Shown here piece by piece: positions 37,883 to 46,553 of a DNA stretch of 64,000 nt. The DNA comes from Planococcus donghaensis (GTDB lineage: Bacteria; Bacillota; Bacilli; Bacillales_A; Planococcaceae). The position numbers were made by a program, and so were the translations under genes. The notes below the pieces were generated by a model. It did not search any database. It worked only from the letters and a program-made list of their open reading frames with translations, and was not told the DNA's origin. Each line of letters opens with the position of its first letter. Positions within the stretch are counted from its first letter, which is position 1. The stretch spans positions 2,294,001 through 2,358,000 of the forward strand of contig NZ_CP016543.2 in NCBI RefSeq assembly GCF_001687665.2, read 5' to 3'.

Positions 37883-38590
37883 ATGTTCACTAATAAAACC
37901 ATTATCGTTACAGGTGCGTCTCATGGCATCGGGAAAAGTATCGCAACACATTTTGCTGCTGAAGGGGCTCGCGTAATTGGCTTGGATATTGAAACCATTG
38001 ATATGACAAGCGTGGAGTATCGTAAATGCGATGTGGGAAACTTTGATGAAGTTATATCCGTATTCAAGCAGATACACGAGGATTATGGCGCTATCCATGC
38101 CCTCATCAATAATGCGGGGATCTCAAAATTCAAATCTATTTGGGAAGTAGACGAGACAGAATGGGACCACGTGTTGAACACTAATTTAAAAAGCGTCTTT
38201 ATATGTAGTCGAGAAGCAGCGCGTTATATGACGGAGGACATCCGTTCGATCATCAACATGACTTCAACACGGGCATTTATGTCGGAACCTAATACAGAAA
38301 CCTATTCAGCATCAAAAGGCGGAATTTATGCGCTGACTCATTCGTTAGCTGCAACGTTCAGTGAACAAGGAATTCGCGTCAACTCAATAGCACCCGGCTG
38401 GATTCATACGGGAGAAACCGAAGACTTACGAGACATCGACCACCAACAACATTGGAGTGGGCGTGTCGGAGAACCCGCCGACGTTGCGCGTGCGTGCTTA
38501 TTTTTGAGCAACCCTCAAAATTCGTTTATTAGTGGCGAATGCTTAAACATCGATGGTGGCATGACAAGAAAAATGATTTACGAGCACTAA
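37883..38590 (+). CDS. Short-chain dehydrogenase/reductase
   Basis: A classical SDR of 235 residues that uses NAD(P)H. The cofactor motif TGASHGIG is at 10-17, NNAG at 76-79, and the catalytic Ser128, Tyr141 and Lys145 (YSASK) are all present. The GDVG-type structural core and the C-terminal NIDGGM are typical. The substrate is unknown. Start ATG 37883 follows AAGGAG by nine bases; the open TTG three codons earlier touches that site. It stands alone on this strand and is followed directly by a structured repeat. Confidence 0.9.
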   Translation: MFTNKTIIVTGASHGIGKSIATHFAAEGARVIGLDIETIDMTSVEYRKCDVGNFDEVISVFKQIHEDYGAIHALINNAGISKFKSIWEVDETEWDHVLNTNLKSVFICSREAARYMTEDIRSIINMTSTRAFMSEPNTETYSASKGGIYALTHSLAATFSEQGIRVNSIAPGWIHTGETEDLRDIDHQQHWSGRVGEPADVARACLFLSNPQNSFISGECLNIDGGMTRKMIYEH

Positions 38591-38591
38591 A

Positions 38592-38711
38592 GAAATGCAA
38601 AAGCAGCCGTTAAGCTCCGACAGGCGGAAGCTAGTCCAACGAAGCGGCGCTCTTTGCCGCACAGTTGGATTGGCTTCCGACCCGAGGAGTTGGCTGCTGA
38701 AGCTGGACAAT
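38592..38711 (+). repeat. 120-bp structured palindromic repeat, full unit
   Basis: This unit starts GAAATGCAAAAGCAGCC and ends GGACAAT. Nested stems can be drawn: GCAGCC/GGCTGC, CGGAAG/CTTCCG, CCAAC/GTTGG and GCGGC/GCCGC, with a CTCTTT loop. It begins two bases after the SDR stop codon. Related units are at 43458-43822. Confidence 0.85.
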
Positions 38712-38713
38712 AA

Positions 38714-38752
38714 GAAATGCAAAAGCAGCCAGTAAGCTCCGACAGGCGGAAG
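38714..38752 (+). repeat. Truncated copy of the 120-bp repeat
   Basis: Only the left third of a unit (to GACAGGCGGAAG) is present, after which AT-rich unrelated sequence begins. The unit is cut just before the inner stem. Confidence 0.8.
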
Positions 38753-38772
38753 AAAAAATTTAATAATAATTA

Positions 38773-38798
38773 AAAAACCCGGCATTGGCCGGGTTTTT
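38773..38798 (-). terminator. Terminator after the PilZ gene
   Basis: AAAAACCCGGC pairs with GCCGGGTTTTT. The arm reaches the stop codon of the PilZ gene. Confidence 0.85.
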
Positions 38799-39144
38799 AA
38801 TGTAATTCTACTTCCTTTAACTCTCTGATTTCAGTAGAAATGAGTAATTCCTTAACGGGGTTACGCTCGAAGTCCACCCCGTATAACCAGCCTGACTCAT
38901 AGCAATGCTTCCACACTATCTTCGCTTCTGCGGTAATTTTTTCGTGATTTAAGATAAATTTCAAACTCACAATTTCTGTTGTTAACTCTAACTCTTTTTC
39001 CGAAAAAAGTTTTGCCCCTTTCGGAGAAATATCGAGTAATAGACAATAAATTGTCAGATTCCCAGTGGAATCCATGACCATCAACTTTATTTCTGGTGGT
39101 GCCCCAAATGTGTAACGAAAACTTTCTGCTCGTTTATAAAACAT
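38797..39144 (-). CDS. Small PilZ-domain protein
   Basis: A 115-residue cytoplasmic protein whose core matches PilZ: an N-terminal basic stretch (KRAESFRY), then LLDISPKGAKLFS with the D-x-S-x-x-G motif, and a C-terminal GWLYGVDF strand. PilZ domains often bind cyclic di-GMP. The usual RxxxR reads RAESFR here, so binding is uncertain. Start ATG 39144 has AGGAGTG upstream. It lies 39 bp downstream of comFC on the same strand. Confidence 0.75.
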   Translation of the reverse strand: MFYKRAESFRYTFGAPPEIKLMVMDSTGNLTIYCLLLDISPKGAKLFSEKELELTTEIVSLKFILNHEKITAEAKIVWKHCYESGWLYGVDFERNPVKELLISTEIRELKEVELH

Positions 39145-39183
39145 AACCGTCACTCCTAATCTTTTCTATTTATAAGTTCATGA

Positions 39184-39840
39184 TTAAGCACGTATAAGTG
39201 TTAAGATTTTAATGGTTTTAGCACCTTTTTCCTTTAATACTTTAGCTGCTATACGCAATGTCGTTCCGGTCGTATACAAATCATCAAATAACAATATTTT
39301 TTCTGGAACAGGTTTTCCATTCCACCAAAAAACATCTTGTAACGCAAGTCTTTCCATTTTTGATTTTCCCCCAAGACTCACTTCGTTTTTTTCAAGAAGA
39401 TGGGTATAAGGGATAGAAGCAGCATCAAGTAACCGATCGACTTGTGAAAACGTTCGTGCTTTTAGCTTTTCTTCATTCATTGGGATAGGTACAATCACTG
39501 ATTTTTCATTTCGCAATTCTGCATGTATTATAGTTGAAAAAACTTCTGAGAGTACTACATCTTGCAAAAATTTATATCGGTGCAAGTACTCTTTCATGGC
39601 GGGATTATAGTGATACAAACTTCTCCCAGAATCAATCAGCCCTGCATATTCTGTTTCTTCCCAGTCCCAACAATCAGGACATTTCGCATCTCCTACCGCA
39701 TTGCAAATTGGACAACCTGCCTTTACCCGTTCAAATTTAGTTTGGCACTTAAAACAAACAACTTCTTCTCGTTCGTTAAAAAAGATACCTCGCCAAGTCA
39801 CTTGAAGTGGAATTTCCCGATCACATAAATAACATTCCAT
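39184..39840 (-). CDS. comFC: Competence protein ComFC (phosphoribosyltransferase-like)
   Basis: A cytoplasmic protein of 218 residues that works with ComFA in uptake of transforming DNA. The N-terminus has zinc-type cysteine pairs (CYLC, CFKC, CPIC, CPDC), and the C-terminus is a type I PRTase fold with the PRPP loop LLFDDLYTTGTTL. It starts one base after the comFA stop, with GGGGGA as ribosome binding site. ComFB, which separates the two genes in B. subtilis, is absent. Confidence 0.92.
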   Translation of the reverse strand: MECYLCDREIPLQVTWRGIFFNEREEVVCFKCQTKFERVKAGCPICNAVGDAKCPDCWDWEETEYAGLIDSGRSLYHYNPAMKEYLHRYKFLQDVVLSEVFSTIIHAELRNEKSVIVPIPMNEEKLKARTFSQVDRLLDAASIPYTHLLEKNEVSLGGKSKMERLALQDVFWWNGKPVPEKILLFDDLYTTGTTLRIAAKVLKEKGAKTIKILTLIRA

Positions 39841-39841
39841 G

Positions 39842-41164
39842 CTACAATCCCCCGTTGTAGGAAATAATCTTTTTTTTGGCTTTGTCCATTTGACGCGTTA
39901 TGCCATCATGAAAAAAGATGATTTCGCCATCTGGGTATTTACTAGATCTGCCTACACGTCCGGAAATTTGAATCAAAGCAGCTGCGTCAAAAATCGGTTG
40001 GTCTGCGCCAACTACCGCAACTTGTACGTTGGGAATCGTAATCCCCCGCTCTAAGATTGTCGATGTCAAGACGCCAGGAATCTCACCTTTTCGCAGTTTC
40101 ATAACTTTTTCTTTTCGATTTTCATCTTGTGAATGTATCGCTTCAATGGCTGGATATTTTTGTTTGAATACAACAATTGCAAGTTCGATCAATTCAATTG
40201 TGGGAAAAAACAGCAGAAACGGTTCGTGATTTTCTATTTTTTCACCTACCCAATCAGCTAATTTTTTAGGAATCTGGCCTTTCGCAAATACTTTTTCAAA
40301 CCCCCACAAAGATTGGAATGTGGGAATTGGTAATGGGTGCCCATGAAACCGCTTAAATATTTGTGATACTTGAGAGACTTGCTTTAAGAGTAATTTTGAA
40401 GGTGTTGCTGAAACGTAAACAATGGGAGCATCTTTTTTCTTCGCTTTTACCACAGCTCTTTTTAGTGCAAGATCATAAGAATAAGGAAACGCATCTGCCT
40501 CGTCGACGATCATGACATCAAAAGCATTTTCAAAACGATACAATTGATGCGTGGTCGCAATTACTAGCTGCGCAAATCCTTTTTCTTCGGGCGCATTACC
40601 ATATAAACTGTGGATTATTGTACTTGGAAACACCGCACGCAATCTTGGGGTCAATTCTAATACTACGTCTGTTCGAGGAGCCGCCAGACAAACACGCATG
40701 CCTTTCTTTAATGCTTCAAAAATAGGCGGAAATAATAATTCTGTTTTACCAGCTCCGCATACGGCATAAATAAGATGGTCATTTTTTTGTGAAATGCTTT
40801 TTTGGACTTCTTGTGAGGCTCTTTGTTGTAGGAGAGTTAAGTTGCCAGTCCAATTAAATGAATGGCTTTGAAGAGGAAGTGTTGTGGGAAGCGCCCATGT
40901 AATTAATTCGGTACAAGAACTGATGCGCCCCATTTTGATACAATGCCGACAGTAATAACACAATTTCTGACACGCATCACAGGAAAAAGCAATTATTTTT
41001 TCAGGTGATTTTTCAAGACACCTTGTACATTGTTTACCATCTCGTATTCCACAACGAACAGAAATCGCCCCAATTGATATTGCCTGATCTACTTGTTCGT
41101 TCGGAAATGGGATAAACTGTCTAAGCCATATTCTGCCCGTTAAAAACTCTTCTAATTGCGTCAT
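39842..41164 (-). CDS. comFA: Competence DNA helicase ComFA
   Basis: DEAD-box-like ATPase that helps pull single-stranded DNA into the cell. The 440-residue protein has an N-terminal zinc domain with many cysteines (C38, C46, C49, C62, C65, C69, C72, C75, C84), Walker A AVCGAGKT at 134-141, a DEAD box (IVDEADAF), SATP and the C-terminal motif QISGRVGRS. It shares a unit with comFC and probably with the degV gene upstream. Presence of this pair suggests that the strain can, or once could, take up DNA. Confidence 0.94.
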   Translation of the reverse strand: MTQLEEFLTGRIWLRQFIPFPNEQVDQAISIGAISVRCGIRDGKQCTRCLEKSPEKIIAFSCDACQKLCYYCRHCIKMGRISSCTELITWALPTTLPLQSHSFNWTGNLTLLQQRASQEVQKSISQKNDHLIYAVCGAGKTELLFPPIFEALKKGMRVCLAAPRTDVVLELTPRLRAVFPSTIIHSLYGNAPEEKGFAQLVIATTHQLYRFENAFDVMIVDEADAFPYSYDLALKRAVVKAKKKDAPIVYVSATPSKLLLKQVSQVSQIFKRFHGHPLPIPTFQSLWGFEKVFAKGQIPKKLADWVGEKIENHEPFLLFFPTIELIELAIVVFKQKYPAIEAIHSQDENRKEKVMKLRKGEIPGVLTSTILERGITIPNVQVAVVGADQPIFDAAALIQISGRVGRSSKYPDGEIIFFHDGITRQMDKAKKKIISYNGGL

Positions 41165-41204
41165 TTGTAACCACCTTTCGATTGAGAAAAAGCCTCAGCA
41201 GGTT

Positions 41205-42038
41205 TTATTTTTCTACCCAACCAAGACCCATTGCTCCTTCTCCTAAATGCGTACCAATAACTGGTCCAAAACAAGAAATTTCAAAATCCACTAGAGGACA
41301 AGTCATTTCCAATTCTTTTTCCCACTGTTTTGCTTCTTCTAGTCGATTTGCGTGAATAATTGTGGCTTTTAGCTTTTTGTCACCTTTACTTGCATCTTTT
41401 AATAATTCCACAATGCGATTCATTGCTTTTTTACGCGTTCGAATTTTTTCAAATGGCACTATGATTTTATTTTCGAAATGTAAAATGGGTTTGATTTGCA
41501 ACATGCCTCCAACTAAAGCTTGAGCACTGGACAAGCGTCCACCGCGTTGCAAATGTTTCAAATCTTCAACCATAAAGTACGCACGCAATGTTTTTTTCAT
41601 TTCGTGTAGTTCGGCTAAAATCGCTTGAGCACCTGCTCCATCTCTGGCCATCTCAGCTGCCTTCACTGCATAAAACCCTTGCAATGCACAAGTCAGCTCC
41701 GAATCAAACGAATAAACTTTTACCCCATCCACCATTTCGGCTGCCTGTATAGAGCCTGCATACGTTCCACTAATACCACTTGATAAATGAATCGCCACAA
41801 TTTCGTCGTGGTTAGCTGAAAGCTGGTCGTACAATTCTACGAACTCTCCTATTGGTGGCTGAGAAGTTTTTGGAAATTCCTCTCTAGCTTTTCGATAAAA
41901 TTCTTCCTCTGTTAAATCCGCTTCTTTAAAAGACTCGTTTCCAAAAATGACTTCTAGCGAAACCGTATGGATATCGAGCAGCTCTAGCGTTTCTTTAGGT
42001 AAATATGACGTACTATCCGTTACAATTGCTGTTTTCAT
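41205..42038 (-). CDS. DegV family fatty-acid-binding protein (second copy)
   Basis: A 277-residue DegV protein beginning MKTAIVTDSTSYLP, with SSGISGTYAG and GGRLSSAQALVGGMLQIKP. Its place just upstream of comFA matches B. subtilis yviA (degV). I set the start at ATG 42038, which has GAGGAGG 11 bases upstream. The frame stays open to 42179 but runs through the terminator of the lipoprotein gene. It is clearly diverged from the DegV protein at 11241. Confidence 0.92.
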   Translation of the reverse strand: MKTAIVTDSTSYLPKETLELLDIHTVSLEVIFGNESFKEADLTEEEFYRKAREEFPKTSQPPIGEFVELYDQLSANHDEIVAIHLSSGISGTYAGSIQAAEMVDGVKVYSFDSELTCALQGFYAVKAAEMARDGAGAQAILAELHEMKKTLRAYFMVEDLKHLQRGGRLSSAQALVGGMLQIKPILHFENKIIVPFEKIRTRKKAMNRIVELLKDASKGDKKLKATIIHANRLEEAKQWEKELEMTCPLVDFEISCFGPVIGTHLGEGAMGLGWVEK

Positions 42039-42108
42039 AAATAAATCAGCCTCCTCTGCTAGTTTATCAAAAATTGACATAGAAAAGACATAAATAAAAA
42101 GACGAAAT

Positions 42109-42141
42109 AAAAAAATTCCCACATTATGCGGGAATTTTTTT
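42109..42141 (-). terminator. Terminator after the lipoprotein gene
   Basis: AAAAAATTCCC and GGGAATTTTTT form a stem around a 9-base loop that ends at the stop codon of the lipoprotein gene. Confidence 0.75.
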
Positions 42142-42715
42142 ATTGGTTGCCTACTAGATGAACACCGCTTACTTTCCATTCATCGTTTTCCTTTTTAAAA
42201 ACGACTACTTGACGAGCCGATTGCTCAACAGCATCATTGGAATTTGCAGCTTTCATCTTCACATTCAGTGAAGCAAAAACTTCTGCACGATTTTCTTCAT
42301 ATTTCACAATGGTTTCATCGCTTGTTTCGTACACACTATCATAAGCCTCAAAAGCTTGTTCTAAAGCTATTTTGTCTTCCTCACGATTAAATCCCTCAGG
42401 GTCTTGCGCAATCGTACTCATGTAGCGATCAATGTCTTCTGAATTGAATGCCGCTATATATTCTTTATAGGCCGCTAATAATTGACTAGCTGGTTCTTCA
42501 GGAACATCTGCCGCAATAATATTACCTTGCTCATCTACGGTAAAACCAATATCTTCTTTTTTATCGTCTTTTTCTTCAATACCATGGTTAACTGCATTGT
42601 TTTCGCTAGTTGCATTACCATCTTCGACCGTGTTTTCATTAACTGAAGGTTCTTCAGAATTTGAACAGGCAGCTAGGGTCAAAATAAAGCCTACTGCTAT
42701 TATCATTTTTTTCAT
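42140..42715 (-). CDS. Putative lipoprotein with an NTF2-like domain
   Basis: A 191-residue exported lipoprotein. The signal peptide ends in lipobox LAAC, and an acidic Asn/Glu-rich linker follows (about 20-75). The C-terminal domain (about 78-191, from LLAAYKEYIAAFNSEDIDRYMSTI to VVFKKENDEWKVSG) has the look of a SnoaL/NTF2-like fold, in which the last strands read FKKxNxxWKV. The function is unknown. Start ATG has AGGAGGAG upstream. It diverges from the exonuclease gene. Confidence 0.75.
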   Translation of the reverse strand: MKKMIIAVGFILTLAACSNSEEPSVNENTVEDGNATSENNAVNHGIEEKDDKKEDIGFTVDEQGNIIAADVPEEPASQLLAAYKEYIAAFNSEDIDRYMSTIAQDPEGFNREEDKIALEQAFEAYDSVYETSDETIVKYEENRAEVFASLNVKMKAANSNDAVEQSARQVVVFKKENDEWKVSGVHLVGNQ

Positions 42716-42848
42716 TACGCACTCCTCCTGCGCTTCATTTTGCCATACGAGGGTGGTGAATACAATGAAGAAACTGTGTCATCTGTCAAAACAGAATTTT
42801 TTTCAGATTTGCGATACACTAGTATGTAGAAATAAAGGAGGGGCTCAC

Positions 42849-43457
42849 ATGGAAAAAAGAGATGCACGACAAATTTTAGAACAAAAAATGAAAGAAACCC
42901 GTCCCCAGTGGAGCCGTAAACAACCTGCTCGACCAAAAAAATACAAATCGAGTATGCAAAAAGTAGAAAATTACGTGGTTTTGGATTTTGAAACTACCGG
43001 GTTACGTCCAGGAAGCGATAAAATAATTCAAATTGGTGCTGTAAAATACATGAATCACGAACGGGAGGAAACGATGTATTTGATGGTAAATCCCCAATGC
43101 CCAATTTCAAATACGATTACTCGAATTACGGGTATCACCAACAAAGACGTGGCAGACTCACCTGTTATTGAAGAAGTTGCCCATGAGTTGATTGATTTTA
43201 TCGGGGATTTGCCGATCATTGCGCATAATGCACCTTTCGATATGGGCTTTCTTTATGCACTCGAGGACATCATACCAATTCCTGAATACACCGTAATCGA
43301 TACAGTCAAATTGGCGAGAAAAGCGATTACACAAACACCTAATCACAAATTAACTACTTTAACCGCCTTCTTAAAGCTCGAACACGACGCCCACGATGCA
43401 TTAGGTGATTGCCTCGCAACAGCAGCTATCTACCAATACTGCTACGACCGGTTATAA
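42849..43457 (+). CDS. DnaQ-like 3'-5' exonuclease
   Basis: A 202-residue DEDDh exonuclease related to the proofreading subunit of DNA polymerase III. The metal ligands are visible: Asp46 and Glu48 in LDFETTG, Asp131 in HNAPFDMGF, and His182 and Asp187 in HDALGDC. The first 40 residues are basic and unlike the domain. The start ATG 42849 (AAAGGAGG upstream) is well supported; the frame extends 250 bases farther upstream only by chance. Repair, RNA turnover or proofreading are all possible roles. Repeats begin right after the stop. Confidence 0.88.
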   Translation: MEKRDARQILEQKMKETRPQWSRKQPARPKKYKSSMQKVENYVVLDFETTGLRPGSDKIIQIGAVKYMNHEREETMYLMVNPQCPISNTITRITGITNKDVADSPVIEEVAHELIDFIGDLPIIAHNAPFDMGFLYALEDIIPIPEYTVIDTVKLARKAITQTPNHKLTTLTAFLKLEHDAHDALGDCLATAAIYQYCYDRL

Positions 43458-43578
43458 GAAAAGCGGAGGTGCCCATGTAGCTCCGACCGGCATAAGACAG
43501 TCCAACGAAGCGGCGCTCTTTGCCGCACAGTTGGGATGGCTTATGACCAGAGGAACTGGGCACCGGAGCCTAGACAAT
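43458..43578 (+). repeat. 121-bp structured repeat, unit 1 (GTGCCC type)
   Basis: Outer stem GGTGCCCA/TGGGCACC (with one A-rich bulge), then CATAAG/CTTATG, CCAAC/GTTGG and GCGGC/GCCGC. It begins at the base after the exonuclease stop codon. Confidence 0.88.
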
Positions 43579-43699
43579 GAAAAGCGGTAGCAGCCGTTTA
43601 GCTTCGACCGGCGTAAGGCGAACTGGCGAAGTGGCGTGGTTTTGCCACACAGCCAGAGCGACTTACGACCCGAGGAGCTGGCTGCTGGAGCTAGACAAT
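43579..43699 (+). repeat. 121-bp structured repeat, unit 2 (GCAGCC type)
   Basis: The same plan as unit 1 but with other bases in the stems: GCAGCC/GGCTGC, CGTAAG/CTTACG, CTGGC/GCCAG and GTGGC/GCCAC. Both arms changed together. Confidence 0.88.
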
Positions 43700-43701
43700 A
43701 A

Positions 43702-43822
43702 GAAAAGCGGAGGTGCCCATGTAGCTCCGACTGGCATAAGACAGTCCAACGAAGCGGCGCTCTTTGCCGCACAGTTGGGATGGCTTACGACCCGAGGAGC
43801 TGGGCACCGGAGCCTAGACAAT
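43702..43822 (+). repeat. 121-bp structured repeat, unit 3 (GTGCCC type)
   Basis: Nearly identical to unit 1. It differs at a few bases, for example CTTACG in place of CTTATG, which leaves one non-canonical pair. Confidence 0.88.
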
Positions 43823-43850
43823 GAAAAGCGGAAGCAGCCGTTTAGCTCCG
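43823..43850 (+). repeat. Truncated repeat, unit 4
   Basis: Only the first 28 bases (to AGCTCCG) are present. It then runs into the degU terminator. Confidence 0.75.
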
Positions 43851-43864
43851 AAAAGCGAGAACAA

Positions 43865-43903
43865 AAAAGAGGAAGCTGCATAATAGCAGCTTCCTCTTTT
43901 TTT
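43865..43903 (-). terminator. Terminator after degU
   Basis: A perfect stem AAAAGAGGAAGCTGC / GCAGCTTCCTCTTTT with a 6-base loop and a T7 run. Confidence 0.92.
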
Positions 43904-43904
43904 A

Positions 43905-44579
43905 TTATCTTACTTCAACCCAACCATTTTTGATAGCAGTTACAACTGCTTGAGTCCGGTCATTTACTTGCATTTTTTGCAAGATGCTTGATACATGGTT
44001 TTTAACTGTTTTTTCAGAGATAAACAACGTTTCACCAATTACGCGATTGCTTTGACCATCTGTCAACAATTGTAGAACTTCACTTTCACGCTTTGTCAAA
44101 AGGTGATATGGACGGCGAATTTCCGTTTGATGGAAAGAACCTTTATTTTCACGTTCACTTAAACGACGGAATTCCATTACTAAGTTGCGTGTAACTTTAG
44201 GGTGTAAATAAGATCCGCCTTTTGCTACTACTTTGATCGCTTGAATAATCGCATCTGCATCCATTTCTTTAAGCATATAACCTAAAGCTCCGGTTTTCAG
44301 CGCATGCGTTACATACGATTCATCATCGTGAATGGACAGCATAATGACTTTTGCATCAGGAAATTGAGAAATCAATTCAGCTGTAGCTTCTACACCATTT
44401 TTTTGTGGCATATTAATATCCATTAATACCACATCTGGTCTGTTTTCTTCATATAATTTAATGACTTCGCCACCATCTCCACCTTCGGCAACGACTTCAA
44501 ACGAACTTTCAAAATCTAAAATTCTTTTTACACCTTCACGGAATAGTTGGTGATCGTCAATGATAATTATTTTTGTCAT
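43905..44579 (-). CDS. degU: Response regulator DegU
   Basis: NarL/LuxR-type response regulator of 224 residues that controls exoenzymes, motility, competence and biofilm genes in Bacillus. The receiver domain has the acidic pair DD at 8-9, phospho-acceptor Asp54 and the Lys near 104. The C-terminal HTH is [34 protein letters not shown]. It follows degS by 27 bp. Start ATG has AGGAGGACG upstream. Confidence 0.95.
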   Translation of the reverse strand: MTKIIIIDDHQLFREGVKRILDFESSFEVVAEGGDGGEVIKLYEENRPDVVLMDINMPQKNGVEATAELISQFPDAKVIMLSIHDDESYVTHALKTGALGYMLKEMDADAIIQAIKVVAKGGSYLHPKVTRNLVMEFRRLSERENKGSFHQTEIRRPYHLLTKRESEVLQLLTDGQSNRVIGETLFISEKTVKNHVSSILQKMQVNDRTQAVVTAIKNGWVEVR

Positions 44580-44606
44580 TATGTCGTCCTCCTCGAATAC
44601 CCTATC

Positions 44607-45752
44607 TTACATACCCTTTTTAAAAGGTATATGAAACATTAAAATTGTTCCGTTACCAGGTGAAGAATTGATGGTCAAGCTGCCTTCGACTAGTTCAACC
44701 CGTTCTCTCATACCTGTTAACCCAAACGATTGATTTTTCACAATCCCTTGATCAAAACCTATACCATTATCTGAAACCATAATTTGCACTTGGTTTTTTA
44801 ACCATTTCATTTCTACCGTAATGTCGTTTGACTTACCGTGGCGGATTGCGTTTGATATTCCTTCTTGGACAAGACGAAAAATAGTCGTTTCGTAAGTATT
44901 AGGCAACCTTTCTTCTTTTCCACTCGAAAGAAATTTCAATACAACCCCTTTATTGTATTCTTCAATTGTATCCATGTACTTTTTCAAAGTAGGAACTAGC
45001 CCGAGATCATCGAGGGTCATGGGGCGTAAATCATAAATGATTCTCCTTACTTCAGTAAGTGCCTGTCTTACCATTTCTTTTAATGAAGTAATTTCTTGAA
45101 AAGCAGGTTCAGGACCTTTTTCACGATAGGTTCTTTCAATCAAATCTGAACGAAGTAGAACGTTCGCCATCATTTGAGCAGGTCCATCATGAATTTCTCT
45201 AGATAAACGTTTTCTTTCTTCCTCTTGCACTTCGATGATACGGAGACTATAATCTTGAATTGTCTTATTCTTATCGATTGCTTCGTCAACATCCTCATAA
45301 TCTGAAACTAAATAACTGCTAGCGACATTGATTTGGTTGACTAGGCTTTCAGCTCGTTCAATCGTTTGAAGTAAAATTTGAAGGCGACGCTGTAACTTAT
45401 CTCGTCGTTGACGACATTTTTTTTCTTCATTACGATTCACAGATAATTCGACTTGAAGATTATTTGCCTGTTCGTATACTTGACGAACTTCGCTTTCAGT
45501 AAAAGAACTAAAAAATTGAGATACTTCTGCTAAACGCCTTCGCGCTGCTCGCGTCTTTTCTTCTAAAAGATCTCCAGCTTCAACAATAGTTGAAATTTCC
45601 ACGCGGACATCTTCTAGTTCATTTTTCATCTCTTCATAACTTTGGCGACTTTCTTCACTAATGACGAAAATATCTTGTTTTGCCTGTTCCATGCCCTCTA
45701 ACATTGCATTAAAAATAGAATCAGGTATGTTTCCACCGATTTTCTTTGCCAT
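44607..45752 (-). CDS. degS: Sensor histidine kinase DegS
   Basis: A cytoplasmic histidine kinase of 381 residues with no membrane segment, as expected for DegS. An N-terminal coiled-coil sensor (about 30-180) precedes the HisKA_3 domain with phospho-acceptor His188 in SREIHDGPAQMMANVLLRSD. The HATPase_c domain (EGISNAIRHG, SDNGIGFD, GLTGMRERVE) is complete. It phosphorylates DegU. The ribosome binding site AAGGCGG is weaker than for the neighbours. Confidence 0.95.
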   Translation of the reverse strand: MAKKIGGNIPDSIFNAMLEGMEQAKQDIFVISEESRQSYEEMKNELEDVRVEISTIVEAGDLLEEKTRAARRRLAEVSQFFSSFTESEVRQVYEQANNLQVELSVNRNEEKKCRQRRDKLQRRLQILLQTIERAESLVNQINVASSYLVSDYEDVDEAIDKNKTIQDYSLRIIEVQEEERKRLSREIHDGPAQMMANVLLRSDLIERTYREKGPEPAFQEITSLKEMVRQALTEVRRIIYDLRPMTLDDLGLVPTLKKYMDTIEEYNKGVVLKFLSSGKEERLPNTYETTIFRLVQEGISNAIRHGKSNDITVEMKWLKNQVQIMVSDNGIGFDQGIVKNQSFGLTGMRERVELVEGSLTINSSPGNGTILMFHIPFKKGM

Positions 45753-45907
45753 TTCAAACCCGCCTTAGCTATACTGACTGTGTCTAGGTATGAGTCTTGC
45801 TTCTTTATACCTTGTCGGTTGTAATAAGTATATCACTATATACGCAAGTCCATGTTAAATATACATTACAAATTATCTGATTTCATTTTACAACAGGAGG
45901 AGTTAAA

Positions 45908-46543
45908 TTGCGAGAAAATTACACAACTGTAGGTGATTCTGGCAGTGCAGAAATACTTATCCAAAAATCTAGGTTTATTGGTCATGTTGCACGGGCAGAA
46001 ACCGAACAGCAAGCTATTGAGTTTATCGATTCGATTAAACTCCTTCATAAAACAGCTACTCACAATTGTTCAGCTTACATGATTGGCGAACATGACTCAA
46101 TTCAAAAGGCAAATGATGACGGAGAACCAAGTGGAACTGCTGGCTTTCCCATGCTTGAAGTTTTAAAAAAACAAGGCTTAAAAGATACTGTCGTTGTCGT
46201 TACCCGCTATTATGGGGGCATCAAACTAGGTAGTGGTGGCTTAATTCGAGCTTATGGAAAAGCTGTATCTGCTGCTTTAACTGCCGCGGGAATTGTAGAT
46301 AGACGATTACATTTTTTAATGAAAACATCTATTGATTACACATGGCTTGGAAAACTTGAAAACGAAATCCGGCAATCGCCATTCCCCCTTGATCGCATAG
46401 AATACACAGAAGGTGTAGACCTTTATATTTACGTTCCAGTTGACAGAGAAACTGAATTTATTGACTGGATAAACGGACTGACAAATGGTCAAGCACAAAT
46501 TACCACTGTGGATAGCCAGTTTCTCGAATTTAATCTATCTTAA
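45908..46543 (+). CDS. yvyE: YvyE/YigZ (IMPACT/UPF0029) family protein
   Basis: A 211-residue protein with an N-terminal UPF0029/IMPACT domain (DDGEPSGTAGFPMLEVL, VVTRYYGGIKLGSGGLIRAY) and a C-terminal DUF1949 ferredoxin-like domain (about 138-205). Relatives bind nucleic acid or ribosomes; a precise role is not known. The start is TTG with AGGAGG seven bases before it. It diverges from degS, exactly as in B. subtilis. Confidence 0.9.
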   Translation: MRENYTTVGDSGSAEILIQKSRFIGHVARAETEQQAIEFIDSIKLLHKTATHNCSAYMIGEHDSIQKANDDGEPSGTAGFPMLEVLKKQGLKDTVVVVTRYYGGIKLGSGGLIRAYGKAVSAALTAAGIVDRRLHFLMKTSIDYTWLGKLENEIRQSPFPLDRIEYTEGVDLYIYVPVDRETEFIDWINGLTNGQAQITTVDSQFLEFNLS

Positions 46544-46553
46544 ATTCTTTTCA

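Noticed and set aside
42039..42179. 47-residue N-terminal extension of the second DegV protein
   Set aside because: It would cross the terminator of the upstream lipoprotein gene and the true ribosome binding site. DegV proteins start at MKxAIVTDST.
42597..42848. N-terminal extension of the DnaQ-like exonuclease
   Set aside because: The extra 84 codons are antisense to the lipoprotein signal region and precede a clear AAAGGAGG before ATG 42849.
43405..43933. Open frames across the 121-bp repeats between the exonuclease gene and degU
   Set aside because: They encode the same peptide twice because the DNA is repeated, have no ribosome binding sites, and the base changes preserve stems, not codons.
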